From: Flavobacterium inviolabile
GTDB lineage: Bacteria; Bacteroidota; Bacteroidia; Flavobacteriales; Flavobacteriaceae
Assembly: GCF_013389455.1 (NCBI RefSeq)
Contig: NZ_CP058278.1
Location: 2,728,001-2,792,000 of the forward strand
Length of the DNA: 64,000 nucleotides
Direction of reading: 5' to 3'
Shown here: piece after piece, positions 33,836 to 43,440 of the stretch
Layout of the letters: each line of letters starts with the position of its first letter
Position numbering within the stretch: position 1 is the stretch's first letter
Notes under the pieces: generated by a model
Databases searched by the model: none
Told to the model about the DNA's origin: nothing
Seen by the model: only the letters and a program-made list of their open reading frames with translations
Position numbers and translations under genes: made by a program

Positions 33836-34534
33836 TCACATCCCCCTATCCAACTTAAACTCAAGCCCGATATTCCGGATACTTTCAATAGCAATATGCT
33901 GATCGTCTGAAAGATGTTTCCGCAGCTTACTGATATAGACATCCATACTTCTGCCGGAGAAAAAATCCGTATTTCCCCAAACAGCTTTAAGAACAACTTC
34001 TCTTTTAAGCAGCTGATTGCTGTTGTTAATCAGGAAAAGGAGCAGGGCGGCCTCTTTTTCGGTAATGCGCTGTATGCTGTTCTCAAAATGCAATTCCAGT
34101 CGTTTGGTATCAAAAACATACGCGCCAACGGGAATCTTTGTGCTAACGGGTACTGTTACCGCCTGCTGCCCGGATCTTTTAAGGATATTATTCAGCCGGA
34201 GAACCAGCTCATCGGCTTCAAAAGGCTTTACGATATAATCATCGGCACCTAATTTCAACCCTTTCAGTTTATCCTCTTTCATTTTTTTGGCAGTCAGGAA
34301 AATAAAAGGAACATTCGCATCCAGCTGAATGATTTTTTCGGCAAGGGTAAAACCGTCAATCTTAGGCATCATCACATCAAAAATACCAATATTAAAAGAC
34401 TCTTTCTGAAACATCGCCAGTGCTTCTTCACCGTCTTTTGTCCAGGTAACATCATAATCATGAAGTGCTAAATACTGCTTTAAAACCAATGCAAAATCGG
34501 TATCATCTTCTGCTAAAAGTATCTTTTTCATCAT
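33836..34534 (-). CDS. OmpR-family response regulator
   Basis: This 232-residue regulator has a receiver domain with phospho-acceptor Asp53 (FNIGIFDVMMPKIDG), an acidic pair at Asp10-Asp11, and Lys in the KPFEADEL turn. It is joined to a C-terminal winged-helix domain (about 135-230) with VVLKAVWGNTDFFSGRSMDVYI. This is the RprY-like group common in Bacteroidota. It is paired with the histidine kinase directly upstream, with zero bases between genes, and the outer-membrane barrel gene (36028) is divergent from the pair and may be a target. Confidence 0.94.
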   Translation of the reverse strand: MMKKILLAEDDTDFALVLKQYLALHDYDVTWTKDGEEALAMFQKESFNIGIFDVMMPKIDGFTLAEKIIQLDANVPFIFLTAKKMKEDKLKGLKLGADDYIVKPFEADELVLRLNNILKRSGQQAVTVPVSTKIPVGAYVFDTKRLELHFENSIQRITEKEAALLLFLINNSNQLLKREVVLKAVWGNTDFFSGRSMDVYISKLRKHLSDDQHIAIESIRNIGLEFKLDRGM

Positions 34535-35896
34535 CTAAATGGCGGGAATACTAATATGGAATAAAGTCCCTTTTCCTAATTCACTATCAATTTTAACGGC
34601 ACCTTTATGGGCTTTAATGATCTGGTCAACATAGTACAAGCCTAAGCCAAGCCCTTTTGTAGTATGGATATTTCCCTGTTCGACCCTGTAAAACTTATCA
34701 AACAGCAGTGTTTGTTTTTCCTTGGCAACACCAATTCCGTCATCCTGGATCTCAATTTTTAAAAGTTTATCTTTAACAACCGTACTAACCCTGATATTTT
34801 TACAGCCGTATTTTACTGCATTATCCAGAACATTGTTAATAGCCGTTGTTAAATGGAAAGGATCTACTTCTAAAAAATAGCCGGAAACCGGTAATTCATG
34901 CACAATCACCACATCCGGATAAGCTATTTTAAAATCGTCTATAATAGCCTTTAGAAAGACATTACTATTCGTTTTTACTTTCTGTAACGCAATTTCTTCA
35001 TAGCCCAGTGAATTTGTCATGACCTGGTCTATTAAATGCTGTAAACGGGTATTCTGACGGTTTATCGTATCCAAAACCGTATTAAAAACAGCTTCATTTT
35101 CTTTAACCCCTTTCTGTTCGAGGATTTTTGTCGACACAGATAAAGTTGTCAGCGGTGTCTTTAATTCATGGGTGATGTTATTGATAAAATCGGTTTTAAC
35201 ATCATTTACTTTCTTCTGCCTGATCAGGGCTTTTATAGCCATTACAAACAGTACGACCAGGATGAACATTGCCGTCACCGAAAGAAAAAGCACCATGGCC
35301 ATTCGTTTTAATATGATTTGCTGCCAATTATTAACGGAAACATATAAGGTATCTTCCGTGAGCAGTTTATAATTCGTATCCGGAACCAGATTACTGGCGG
35401 TACCCACATAGTTCCGGACCAGAAAAGCATTGTCCAGACTCGCTAAATTTCCGAAAAGTTTGTTCCCGATAAGCGGTTTTTCGGCAAAAACAGTATCACT
35501 TTTTTGCGCATTTTCATATATAATAAACTTATTGGCAACCAGGGCGAAATCAATGGAATCTTCCGGAAACTCCCGTTCCAGCTGTTTTTTCAGCCGGGCT
35601 GTCAGCTCACTTTTAAAATCATTTTTCAGCAGCCTGTTCTTTAACTGCAGCTTCATTTTGGGATTCTTAAAATACTCCTGTGCCAATCGCTTGTAAAGAA
35701 TGTCTTTTTCATAGAAAATACTGGAATCAATAGCCGTATAATCATCGGTAATGGCTCCGATCTTTTCTTTTACCTCCAGCTGGAATTGCGCTACTTTATA
35801 ATGATAGGTAGTTTTTACCAGATAGTACTGCATTGCCGTTAATACGACCAGTACAGCTATAGCAAAACCGATTAAAAAGTTTATTTTGAGTTTCAT
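34535..35896 (-). CDS. sensor histidine kinase
   Basis: This 453-residue membrane kinase has two TM helices (residues 5-25 and 200-222) that enclose a periplasmic sensor region of about 175 residues with no recognised domain. HisKA follows with His243 in NNITHELKTPLTTLS, then HATPase_c (N-box INNVLDNAVKYG; G1 DDGIGVAKE; G2 GLGLGLYYV). There is no HAMP domain. It phosphorylates the RprY-like regulator encoded directly downstream. The signal is unknown. Confidence 0.94.
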   Translation of the reverse strand: MKLKINFLIGFAIAVLVVLTAMQYYLVKTTYHYKVAQFQLEVKEKIGAITDDYTAIDSSIFYEKDILYKRLAQEYFKNPKMKLQLKNRLLKNDFKSELTARLKKQLEREFPEDSIDFALVANKFIIYENAQKSDTVFAEKPLIGNKLFGNLASLDNAFLVRNYVGTASNLVPDTNYKLLTEDTLYVSVNNWQQIILKRMAMVLFLSVTAMFILVVLFVMAIKALIRQKKVNDVKTDFINNITHELKTPLTTLSVSTKILEQKGVKENEAVFNTVLDTINRQNTRLQHLIDQVMTNSLGYEEIALQKVKTNSNVFLKAIIDDFKIAYPDVVIVHELPVSGYFLEVDPFHLTTAINNVLDNAVKYGCKNIRVSTVVKDKLLKIEIQDDGIGVAKEKQTLLFDKFYRVEQGNIHTTKGLGLGLYYVDQIIKAHKGAVKIDSELGKGTLFHISIPAI

Positions 35897-36027
35897 CCGT
35901 TCAATGTATTCTGTATCAAAAATAAGGCTTTTATGAAAACTATAGCATTTTAACCCTGCATTAACCTCCGATTAACTTCCGGACTGAAATTTTACCGGCA
36001 TTTTTGCGATTCAAATCCATACACAAC

Positions 36028-38109
36028 ATGAAAAAATATCACATTCTCATTTTAGCCATCTTATGCACACTCCGGTTAACAGCCCAGGAAGATCCGAAAG
36101 TATTAGAGGAAGTAGTCATCAAACAGGAAGCAAAAGCGTTCAGCATTAAAAACGGAAACATTAAAGTAGATGTCGCCAATACGCTTTTTAAGGCCAATAC
36201 CAACCCGGTTGATCTAATATCAAAACTACCCGGTATTCAGGTAAGTCCGGACCGGGAGAACATTATGGTTGTTGGAAAAGGAAATGCCCTGATCTATATT
36301 GACAATCAGAGAGTAACGGTTAACGACTTGAATGTCTTAACGGTTGAGGATATTAAAACAATCGAAATCATTCAGAATCCATCCTCTAAATATGATGCCG
36401 ATGGCCGCGCTGTCATTCTGATTACCCGCAAACGCACCAAAAAGGAAGGGTTTATGCTCAGCCTCACCGAAAATGCAACTTTTAAAAGGTATTTTAATAA
36501 CTATTTAGGCGGAAATACCAGTTACAAAAGAGGCAATATAGAGCTAAAGGCAAATTTTAATTACAACCAGCTCACTGTATGGGAAAGCAACGGTAACGAC
36601 TTTAGCATACCGGATAAAGATATTGTTTCCAACTACCTGGTAACCGCAGTCACCAAAAGGCCGCAATATATTTACGGAGCGGGTATTTTCTACAAGATCA
36701 ATGATGACGATAACTTCTCATTTAGCTTTAACGGAAAAACTGATAAAGATCTTTTTGACATAACTACAGACACGTATAACAGGCAGCAAAATGACGAAAA
36801 TAATATTGCAACCTTAAATCAAAACAACGGAAACAGGCAGTTTCACAATGCTTTTATGAACTACAACCATAAAATTAAAAGTATGGAAGCCTTGCTTTTT
36901 ACCGGTATACAATATTCCGGGCATACCCAGAAAACCCGAAGCGAGATCTTTAATAACTATAACAATACCACGTTTGATCCCACCCAAAACAGGGATCAGC
37001 GATTTCATGTCGATCTTTTTTCCGGCCGTATGGATTTTGAAAAACCATTTAAAAACCAGATGAAACTGGAATTGGGCATCTTTCATTCACAGGCCGCTGC
37101 AACTACCGATTTCAACAGCTATACTTTTAATCCCGAAGCGATACAGGCATCGTCATACCATTACAAAGAAAAGAATAGTGCCGGGTATTTTCAGTTTTCC
37201 AGCAGCTTTAAAAAGATTAATTACAGCCTTGGCACACGGGTAGAAAACACAATTGTTGAAGGAAAGTATAAAATGGCAGATGCTTTATTAATAGACAAGA
37301 ACTACACCCGGCTGTTCCCGAAACTACAGCTGGAAATCCCCGTAGACAGCACTAAAACCTTTACTTTAAATTATGCTAAAAGCATCAGCAGACCGGATTT
37401 TCTGTCGGCCAGCCAGGTAACAGCCTATATTAACCCGTATTTTTCTTTTGCTAACAACATTAACATTGATCCTACCATTACAAATGAAATCAGTGCTAAT
37501 TTTCAGTATGGTAATAAATTACTGAAAATCAGTTATAACCAAAAAGACAATCCCGTTTATATGGGAAGTACCTATGATGACACTCAGAACATGCTCACTT
37601 TAAAACCGGTGAATTTCGAAAAAGAGTCGGGTTACAGTATCGAATTAACCACACCGTTTACCTATAAAATCTGGACAGCTACCAATGTGCTGAATTTGAC
37701 CTATAATAAAATAGAAGACCCCGGAGCCGTTCTGAACGGAACAAGACCATACCTGTATTACTACAGCAATCACACGTTTAAACTGCCCAAAGCGATCGAA
37801 TTAATGGTAAACGCCTGGGGCATTACCCGCCAGCAAGAAGGCATTTTTGAAAGAAAAAGTCTGTTTACGATTGATGCTGCCGTTTCAAAAACATTCTCGA
37901 AGCACTTCGATTGTACGCTGAGCTGTAATGATATCTTCCGGCAACTGACCTTTTACGATAGTTTTACCGTTAACAACGTCACTGCAAAAGGAAGGTATTA
38001 TACGGATTTGCAAATGCTTTCCCTTGCCGTAAAATATTCCTTTGGCAAGATCAGTAATTCGGAATTCAAAGAGAAAAGTATCGATGAGAATGCGAACAGA
38101 ATCCGTTAA
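36028..38109 (+). CDS. outer-membrane beta-barrel protein, TonB-receptor-like
   Basis: Read from ATG 36028 (MKKYHILILAILCTLRLTAQ) this 693-residue protein has a signal peptide, a plug-like region (LISKLPGIQVSPDRENIMVV, then IYIDNQRVTVNDL) and a C-terminal barrel of about 550 residues ending SLAVKYSFGK. It belongs to the 'outer membrane beta-barrel family' related to TonB-dependent receptors but lacks the N-terminal carboxypeptidase-like domain found in many relatives. The ATG at 36004 would add eight residues before the signal peptide and is less likely. It is divergent from the two-component genes, which suggests regulation by them. Confidence 0.88.
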   Translation: MKKYHILILAILCTLRLTAQEDPKVLEEVVIKQEAKAFSIKNGNIKVDVANTLFKANTNPVDLISKLPGIQVSPDRENIMVVGKGNALIYIDNQRVTVNDLNVLTVEDIKTIEIIQNPSSKYDADGRAVILITRKRTKKEGFMLSLTENATFKRYFNNYLGGNTSYKRGNIELKANFNYNQLTVWESNGNDFSIPDKDIVSNYLVTAVTKRPQYIYGAGIFYKINDDDNFSFSFNGKTDKDLFDITTDTYNRQQNDENNIATLNQNNGNRQFHNAFMNYNHKIKSMEALLFTGIQYSGHTQKTRSEIFNNYNNTTFDPTQNRDQRFHVDLFSGRMDFEKPFKNQMKLELGIFHSQAAATTDFNSYTFNPEAIQASSYHYKEKNSAGYFQFSSSFKKINYSLGTRVENTIVEGKYKMADALLIDKNYTRLFPKLQLEIPVDSTKTFTLNYAKSISRPDFLSASQVTAYINPYFSFANNINIDPTITNEISANFQYGNKLLKISYNQKDNPVYMGSTYDDTQNMLTLKPVNFEKESGYSIELTTPFTYKIWTATNVLNLTYNKIEDPGAVLNGTRPYLYYYSNHTFKLPKAIELMVNAWGITRQQEGIFERKSLFTIDAAVSKTFSKHFDCTLSCNDIFRQLTFYDSFTVNNVTAKGRYYTDLQMLSLAVKYSFGKISNSEFKEKSIDENANRIR

Positions 38110-38697
38110 CTAACTGTCGAATTCGTCTTCTTCGTCCGTGACATCCTCTTCCGAATCATTTTCAAATTCAAAGAAGGAGAATACCGATCCGCCGTAATTC
38201 TTTAAAAAAGAAAAATTATCCATGTGGTTGATAGGAGTGTGCTTGGAATGTTCAATGATCATCATACCGTCTGTTTCCAGTAACTCATTCTGAAAAACAA
38301 GCTCCACGATTTTTTCAAAATCTTTCTTTTCCATCCCGTAAGGCGGGTCGGCAAAGATAATATCATAGGAAGCCTTGCTTTTTTCCAGGAATTTAAAAAC
38401 ATCACTTTTAATGGCCGTAATGTCGAAATCAAATTCCTTTGCGGTCTTTTTTATAAAGTTTACACAGCCAAAATCGCCGTCAACACTGGTAATAGGCCCT
38501 GATCCGCGGGAAGCAAATTCATAGCTGATGTTTCCGGTACCGGCAAACAGGTCCAGTACGCGCAATTCACTGAAATTAAAATAGTTATTCAGGATGTTGA
38601 ATAACGATTCTTTAGACATGTCTGTAGTGGGGCGAACAGGTAAATTTTTTGGAGGATTGATTCGTCTTCCTTTATACTTTCCGGAAATGATTCTCAT
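38110..38697 (-). CDS. rsmD: 16S rRNA (guanine(966)-N(2))-methyltransferase
   Basis: This 195-residue class I methyltransferase begins MRIISGKYKGRRINPP, followed by RPTTDMSKESLFNIL, the SAM loop VLDLFAGTGNISYEFASRG (about residues 50-68), and motif IV DPPYGME. All are diagnostic for RsmD, which methylates G966 of 16S rRNA in the assembling small subunit. The C-terminus is acidic. It overlaps the upstream DUF3822 gene by 4 bases (ATGA) and abuts the stop of the outer-membrane protein gene with no gap. Confidence 0.94.
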   Translation of the reverse strand: MRIISGKYKGRRINPPKNLPVRPTTDMSKESLFNILNNYFNFSELRVLDLFAGTGNISYEFASRGSGPITSVDGDFGCVNFIKKTAKEFDFDITAIKSDVFKFLEKSKASYDIIFADPPYGMEKKDFEKIVELVFQNELLETDGMMIIEHSKHTPINHMDNFSFLKNYGGSVFSFFEFENDSEEDVTDEEDEFDS

Positions 38698-39503
38698 GAA
38701 TGGAGTAGGATATAATTTTGTAGTGTTTCACTTTCTGTGAGAGAATATTTTGACTGTAGATCAACGGTATCCAGCAGGGCAATATTACGAACATAACGAT
38801 AGGCAATTTCAAAACAAGGATGGTTCTCGCTGATTTTACCCAATAGGGAAACAGCGATACTTTCCGGATTTAACTGCAATTGCTCCAGCGTAAATAGCAG
38901 ATAATAAACAAAATCTTCTGGTGTTTTATACTCAAAGGAATTGTATAACAATAGCTTCATATTAGCAATGATAACAATCTCAAAATGAGTTTCCTGAATA
39001 TGAATGTAAACCTGTTTTTCTTCTTTGTTTTTTGACAAATCCAGCAGTCGGGATACCAATACTGTATTCACGTTTTTATAGTCAAAAGTACCGAACTGAT
39101 CGATCAGGAAATTGTTTACATTCACAAACGGAACATATACATTGTTCATCTCGTAGGCTTCAATTTCATCGAAGGCAAAAAAATCGGTTTCAAATACTTT
39201 GGTATTGTATTGCAGATAACTGCCCAGGTAATTTTCATCAAACAGCGGTTTCGGCACAAAAGTGCTGAAATTATTGTCGTGCAGCACAACCACTTCATCG
39301 TAGTATTTTGTCAGTGCGGGATGATCCACAAAAGTGCGCCACAACTGATCTTCCAGTGATTGGGTGTTTTTAAAGACAACATGCTGTAAATCAACAATAC
39401 GGTCGTTGAGCGTATCGGTCACACAAAAAGAAAGTCCATTGAGCGCAACCTGAATGGACAATTTTTTGTAGTTTTTTGAAGCTATCGTAGTTGTTGATGA
39501 CAT
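38694..39503 (-). CDS. DUF3822 family protein
   Basis: This 269-residue protein has a bilobal, actin-like pattern (KKLSIQVALNGLSFCVTDT at the start; VYIHIQETHFEIVIIANMKL in the middle). It is the DUF3822 family, almost always found upstream of rsmD in Bacteroidota. Its function is unknown. The strict coupling to rsmD (ATGA overlap) suggests a role in rRNA modification or ribosome assembly, which is inference. It is on the minus strand, divergent from the helicase gene. Confidence 0.88.
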   Translation of the reverse strand: MSSTTTIASKNYKKLSIQVALNGLSFCVTDTLNDRIVDLQHVVFKNTQSLEDQLWRTFVDHPALTKYYDEVVVLHDNNFSTFVPKPLFDENYLGSYLQYNTKVFETDFFAFDEIEAYEMNNVYVPFVNVNNFLIDQFGTFDYKNVNTVLVSRLLDLSKNKEEKQVYIHIQETHFEIVIIANMKLLLYNSFEYKTPEDFVYYLLFTLEQLQLNPESIAVSLLGKISENHPCFEIAYRYVRNIALLDTVDLQSKYSLTESETLQNYILLHS

Positions 39504-39577
39504 TATACTGAATCGTAATTATGGACAAATTTACATTTTTTTTGCAACTGAAACCGATTTACGATAAAAAAGGTATG

Positions 39578-39585
39578 TATCTTTG
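39578..39585 (+). promoter_or_regulatory. -7 element for the helicase gene
   Basis: TATCTTTG matches TAnnTTTG, 62 bases upstream of the ATG at 39648. No good TTG is seen at the -33 position. Confidence 0.45.
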
Positions 39586-39647
39586 ATATTCTTTTACAGC
39601 ACAGCTAAAACTTAGGTTTTACAAGCCTGTGATTATTTTAAACATCC

Positions 39648-41072
39648 ATGAGTTCCAGCAAATTTTATTCTTCTTTAAAACAAAATTTTCCGTATCAGCC
39701 AACGCTAAAACAGGACATTTTTTTTCAAAAAATAGCCGATTTTATTACCAATGAAAACGATGATGAGATATTTCTGCTAAAAGGATATGCCGGAACCGGA
39801 AAAACTACCGTTATTGCAACCATCGTGAACCAGCTGAAAGACGTTCACAAAAAATATGTATTGCTGGCGCCCACGGGACGTGCGGCAAAAGTGATCTCAA
39901 ATTATTCCCATAAACCGGCATTTACCATTCACAAACGAATTTATTTCCCTAAAAAGGTTAGTGGCGGCGGCGTTAACTTTACGATGCAGCCCAATAAATT
40001 CAAGAACACCGTTTTTATTGTCGATGAGGCCTCCATGATTTCGGATACCAATTCCGATTCGGGCCTGTACGAAAACGGTTCGTTATTAGATGATCTGATA
40101 CTCTATATCTATTCCGGTCATAAATGCAAAATGATATTGGTGGGCGATACCGCACAGCTGCCTCCGGTACACATGGATGTCAGCCCGGCTTTGAATATGG
40201 ATACGCTGTCCATGAATTACAGTATGGAAGTACAGCATATCGAGCTGGATGAAGTAATGCGTCAGGAAGGAAAATCCGGTATTTTATACAATGCAACCGA
40301 ACTGCGGGAAATACTGAAATCTCAGTTTATGGATTCCTTTAAGTTTCAGTTAAGAGGCTTTAAAGACATTGTACGCCTGGAAGACGGCTATGATATCCAG
40401 GATGCCATTCAGCAGGCCTACAGCAATTATAGCATTGAAGACACGGCTTTTATTGTGCGTTCCAACAAAAGAGCCAATCAGTACAACCAGCAAATCCGCT
40501 TACGGATTCTGGACAAGGAAAGCGAACTTTCTGCCGGCGATTTTATGATGGTGGTCAAGAATAACTATTTCTGGCTGAAAGAAACAGATGAAGCCGGGTT
40601 TATAGCCAATGGCGATATCATTGAAATCCTGGAAATCTTTAAGATCCAGGAACTGTATGGCTTTAAATTCGCCAAGGTTAAGATCCGGATGGTCGATTAT
40701 CCCGGCCAGATTCCTTTTGAAACCGTCTTGATTTTAGATACGCTAACGAGTGAATCGCCTTCATTGACCTATGAACAGTCCAACATGCTGTATCAGGAAG
40801 TCATGAAGGATTATGAAGAGGAAAGAACGCAGTACCGCAAACTCCAGAAAGTAAAAAGCAATCCGTATTTTAATGCGTTGCAGGTTAAATTCTCGTATGC
40901 GATTACGTGCCACAAATCGCAAGGCGGACAATGGAATACGGTGTTTATCGAACAGCCGTATTTACCGGATGGTATTAATAAAGATTACATACGATGGCTG
41001 TACACCGCCATTACCAGAGCAAAAGATAAATTATATCTTATTGGCTTTAAAGACGACTATTTTGAAAATTGA
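39648..41072 (+). CDS. RecD-like ATP-dependent DNA helicase (AAA)
   Basis: This 474-residue superfamily 1 helicase has Walker A GYAGTGKTT (residues 46-54), Walker B VFIVDEASMIS (about 122-132), GDTAQLPPV (motif III), and the C-terminal UvrD_C_2 domain with FSYAITCHKSQGGQW and WLYTAITRAKDKLYLIGF. It resembles the RecD/Dda-type 5'-3' helicases without RecBC partners, which is the normal form in Bacteroidota. It is divergent from DUF3822/rsmD and probably co-transcribed with kdsB (35 bases). Confidence 0.92.
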   Translation: MSSSKFYSSLKQNFPYQPTLKQDIFFQKIADFITNENDDEIFLLKGYAGTGKTTVIATIVNQLKDVHKKYVLLAPTGRAAKVISNYSHKPAFTIHKRIYFPKKVSGGGVNFTMQPNKFKNTVFIVDEASMISDTNSDSGLYENGSLLDDLILYIYSGHKCKMILVGDTAQLPPVHMDVSPALNMDTLSMNYSMEVQHIELDEVMRQEGKSGILYNATELREILKSQFMDSFKFQLRGFKDIVRLEDGYDIQDAIQQAYSNYSIEDTAFIVRSNKRANQYNQQIRLRILDKESELSAGDFMMVVKNNYFWLKETDEAGFIANGDIIEILEIFKIQELYGFKFAKVKIRMVDYPGQIPFETVLILDTLTSESPSLTYEQSNMLYQEVMKDYEEERTQYRKLQKVKSNPYFNALQVKFSYAITCHKSQGGQWNTVFIEQPYLPDGINKDYIRWLYTAITRAKDKLYLIGFKDDYFEN

Positions 41073-41107
41073 TATTACTTTTAAGACTTAAAACATACTA
41101 ATTGCAC

Positions 41108-41839
41108 ATGAAAATAATAGCTGTAATTCCTGCCCGTTATGCTTCCACACGTTTCCCCGCAAAACTGATGCAGGATCTGGGTGGTAAAACGGTTATTTTA
41201 AGAACGTATGAAAGTGCTGTTCAGACCCGATTGTTTGATGATGTTTTTGTAGTAACCGATTCGGAGCTTATTTATGAGGAAATAGTATCCCATGGCGGAA
41301 AAGCCATCAGAAGCATCAAAGAACACGAAAGCGGCAGCGACCGTATTGCAGAGGCTATCGAAAATATGGATGTTGATGTTGTGGTAAATGTACAGGGCGA
41401 TGAACCGTTTATCAATGCGGAACCGTTGGAACAGGTTTTGGATATTTTCAAAAACGATACCGGAAAACAAGTAGATCTGGCGTCTTTGATGCGGGAGATT
41501 ACCGATAAAAAAGATATTGAAAACCCGAATAATGTAAAGGTAATTGTAGACCAGAAAGGATTTGCCTTATATTTTTCCCGTTCCGTGATACCGTATCCGA
41601 GAGAAGAAAATGTAGGCGTACGCTATATGCAGCATATCGGTATTTATGCTTTTAGAAAAGAAGCCCTGCTGGATTTCTACAAATTGCCGATGCTTTCACT
41701 TGAAGCTTCCGAAAAACTGGAGCAATTACGCTATTTAGAATACGGAAAACGCATCCGGATGGTCGAAACCAGCCATGTAGGCATCGGGATTGACACTCCG
41801 GAAGACCTTGAAAAAGCCCGGAAAATGATCCTGTCATAA
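41108..41839 (+). CDS. kdsB: 3-deoxy-manno-octulosonate cytidylyltransferase
   Basis: Read from ATG 41108 this 243-residue protein activates Kdo as CMP-Kdo for lipopolysaccharide core synthesis. The opening [20 protein letters not shown] is the CTP-binding loop; [12 protein letters not shown] and [12 protein letters not shown] are further family markers, with [16 protein letters not shown] near the C-terminus. The TTG at 41102 would give two extra residues but the ATG is better. A strong bidirectional terminator follows directly. Confidence 0.96.
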   Translation: MKIIAVIPARYASTRFPAKLMQDLGGKTVILRTYESAVQTRLFDDVFVVTDSELIYEEIVSHGGKAIRSIKEHESGSDRIAEAIENMDVDVVVNVQGDEPFINAEPLEQVLDIFKNDTGKQVDLASLMREITDKKDIENPNNVKVIVDQKGFALYFSRSVIPYPREENVGVRYMQHIGIYAFRKEALLDFYKLPMLSLEASEKLEQLRYLEYGKRIRMVETSHVGIGIDTPEDLEKARKMILS

Positions 41840-41841
41840 AT

Positions 41842-41874
41842 AAAAAAAGGAGCGTATGTTACGCTCCTTTTTTT
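41842..41874. terminator. bidirectional terminator
   Basis: GGAGCGTA (41849-41856) and TACGCTCC (41860-41867) form a perfect 8-bp stem around a TGT loop, flanked by seven A on one side and seven T on the other. It serves both kdsB (plus) and the NlpE-like gene (minus). Confidence 0.92.
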
Positions 41875-41882
41875 ATTCCCTG

Positions 41883-42653
41883 TTATTTCTTCAGATATTC
41901 TCCTGCCAGCGAACCGCCGCCGCCGCAGAAATACATTAGATCATAACGTTCGTTAAACTTAGAAGTAGAAATTACCGCCATATTGTTTTTAACGGATATT
42001 GTCATAACCGCTTTCAGATCCGGATTGCTGTCTTTCAGATTCACTTCAATCTGGTTGTTTACCAAAATACCTTTTCCTTTAAACTCACAGCCTTTTTTGG
42101 TTGCCGCTTTAAAAGTCACCGCTACATCAAATTCGTTATCCTTAGTATTCGTTAGGGATAATGTCTGGTAATAACCTTTTCCTTCCTCACCCAGGATATA
42201 GCTTCCGTTAAGCGATTTCGGCACAATCGGTTTCTCTTTCGAAAGAATGTAATGGGACGCTAATTCCGATTGTATCTCTTTTTTATCCTGATCCAGTATG
42301 GCAATGGTACTATCTGTTTTAATCAGATAAAACTCCGTTTGATTGTCTTTAAAAGTAACTTCCACGTAAGGACCGTTCAACTTCCATTTTCCTTTTTCTG
42401 TTTCGGCAGCTCCTTTGCTATCCTGATACAGTACTGTTTTGGAAACATTTGAATCGTTGTCAAAGGAAAGTGTTGTTTCAATTCCCGGACAATCCGCACA
42501 TGGTAAAACACCTTCATACATACCCGAAACCGTCCTGGTTACCTGTGTACTGTCGGCTTTAGGTGTTTCAGCTGCCATTGAATCCGTTTTTTTACATGCT
42601 GTAAATGACAATAAAGCAACTATTGCTAATGTAGCTAAAGGTTTGTTTATCAT
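41883..42653 (-). CDS. NlpE-like copper-resistance lipoprotein
   Basis: This 256-residue lipoprotein has signal peptide MINKPLATLAIVALLSFTAC with the lipid-bearing Cys20. The mature protein opens with an NlpE N-terminal domain (SGMYEGVLPCADCPGIETTL, about residues 46-65) whose CxxC is the metal- and redox-sensing motif of NlpE, in E. coli an activator of the Cpx response. A second beta-barrel-like domain (about 150-256) ends in FCGGGGSLAGEYLKK, with a further Cys. No cpx genes lie nearby, so its role here is unknown. Confidence 0.85.
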   Translation of the reverse strand: MINKPLATLAIVALLSFTACKKTDSMAAETPKADSTQVTRTVSGMYEGVLPCADCPGIETTLSFDNDSNVSKTVLYQDSKGAAETEKGKWKLNGPYVEVTFKDNQTEFYLIKTDSTIAILDQDKKEIQSELASHYILSKEKPIVPKSLNGSYILGEEGKGYYQTLSLTNTKDNEFDVAVTFKAATKKGCEFKGKGILVNNQIEVNLKDSNPDLKAVMTISVKNNMAVISTSKFNERYDLMYFCGGGGSLAGEYLKK

Positions 42654-42801
42654 AATTTCATTTTTTTATTGTTATTTACAAAACAGCATCAAAAAGCTTA
42701 CCAAAGTGGTGTTTTTTATGATGTTTTTTCTTAAAAAAATACCCCAACCCCTTCATACTTCCCACATCACATCAAACTTCTAACCTCATACTTCTAATAT
42801 C
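42654..42801. other. pyrimidine-rich low-complexity gap
   Basis: This gap includes a C/T/A-rich stretch (about 42735-42800) with loosely repeated ACTTCTAAC and CATACTTC units. It should contain the start-side promoter of the NlpE-like gene, which is not obvious, and no terminator for the DUF417 gene is clear. No ORF is seen. Confidence 0.5.
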
Positions 42802-43371
42802 TCACCTCACTTTCCTCCGTTCCAGGTATTTTTGCGCCGCCTGGCTCATCGTTACCAGCGCAGCACCCATCATTATCGCATCTTTGATCACCAGTCTGCC
42901 GGCACCGCTTAAATATGGAAATCCGGATTGTGCATCGCCCAGATCGGGAACCCAGGTTTCCGGCGTGGTAATCAGGAAAGACAGCGTTACAAAAGACATT
43001 CCAAATGCTAAAAAGCTGCCGAAAGCCGATACTCCGGGCGCAAAAGGATAGAAAGCAATTAAAATCCCGATAGCTACAATTAAGGCACCCAGTCCATAGG
43101 AAAATCCGTAAGTATTATTCGCTTCGTGCCAGGCTATATTTTCGGGTTTGTATTCGCCTTCCTTATTCATGTGTGTTTTATATTCCGGAGCTTTATAGGT
43201 GTAGAAGAAACTCATTAACGGGCTGTTTGCAGCAAAAGGTACTATGCCGTTAGCTTCATAACGAAAAGCCTTTAGTCCGCCAATCCAGACCAAAACAATA
43301 ATTAAACCCAAACGGGTTACATGCATTCCGGTTTCCTGCAGTCTGGCTGCAAAAGCAAATAATTTGTCCAT
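42802..43371 (-). CDS. DUF417 family (YkgB-like) membrane protein
   Basis: This 189-residue protein has four TM helices (about 18-36, 85-103, 112-132, 155-172) and the family's opening VTRLGLIIVLVWIGGLKAF and EANGIVPFAANSPLMSFFY. DUF417/YkgB proteins are inner-membrane proteins, often linked to reactive-chlorine or electrophile stress. The AraC-family gene directly upstream on the same strand (69 bases) may regulate it. Confidence 0.9.
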   Translation of the reverse strand: MDKLFAFAARLQETGMHVTRLGLIIVLVWIGGLKAFRYEANGIVPFAANSPLMSFFYTYKAPEYKTHMNKEGEYKPENIAWHEANNTYGFSYGLGALIVAIGILIAFYPFAPGVSAFGSFLAFGMSFVTLSFLITTPETWVPDLGDAQSGFPYLSGAGRLVIKDAIMMGAALVTMSQAAQKYLERRKVR

Positions 43372-43440
43372 AAATTTTTAATTGATTGTTATGGTACAAA
43401 GTTCTTTTAATTCAAAAACAACGGGAATAGACAAATAGCA

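Noticed and set aside
33754..33996. Minus-strand 80-residue ORF below rnpB
   Set aside because: It is mostly the reading of the heptamer repeat plus an out-of-frame part of the response regulator.
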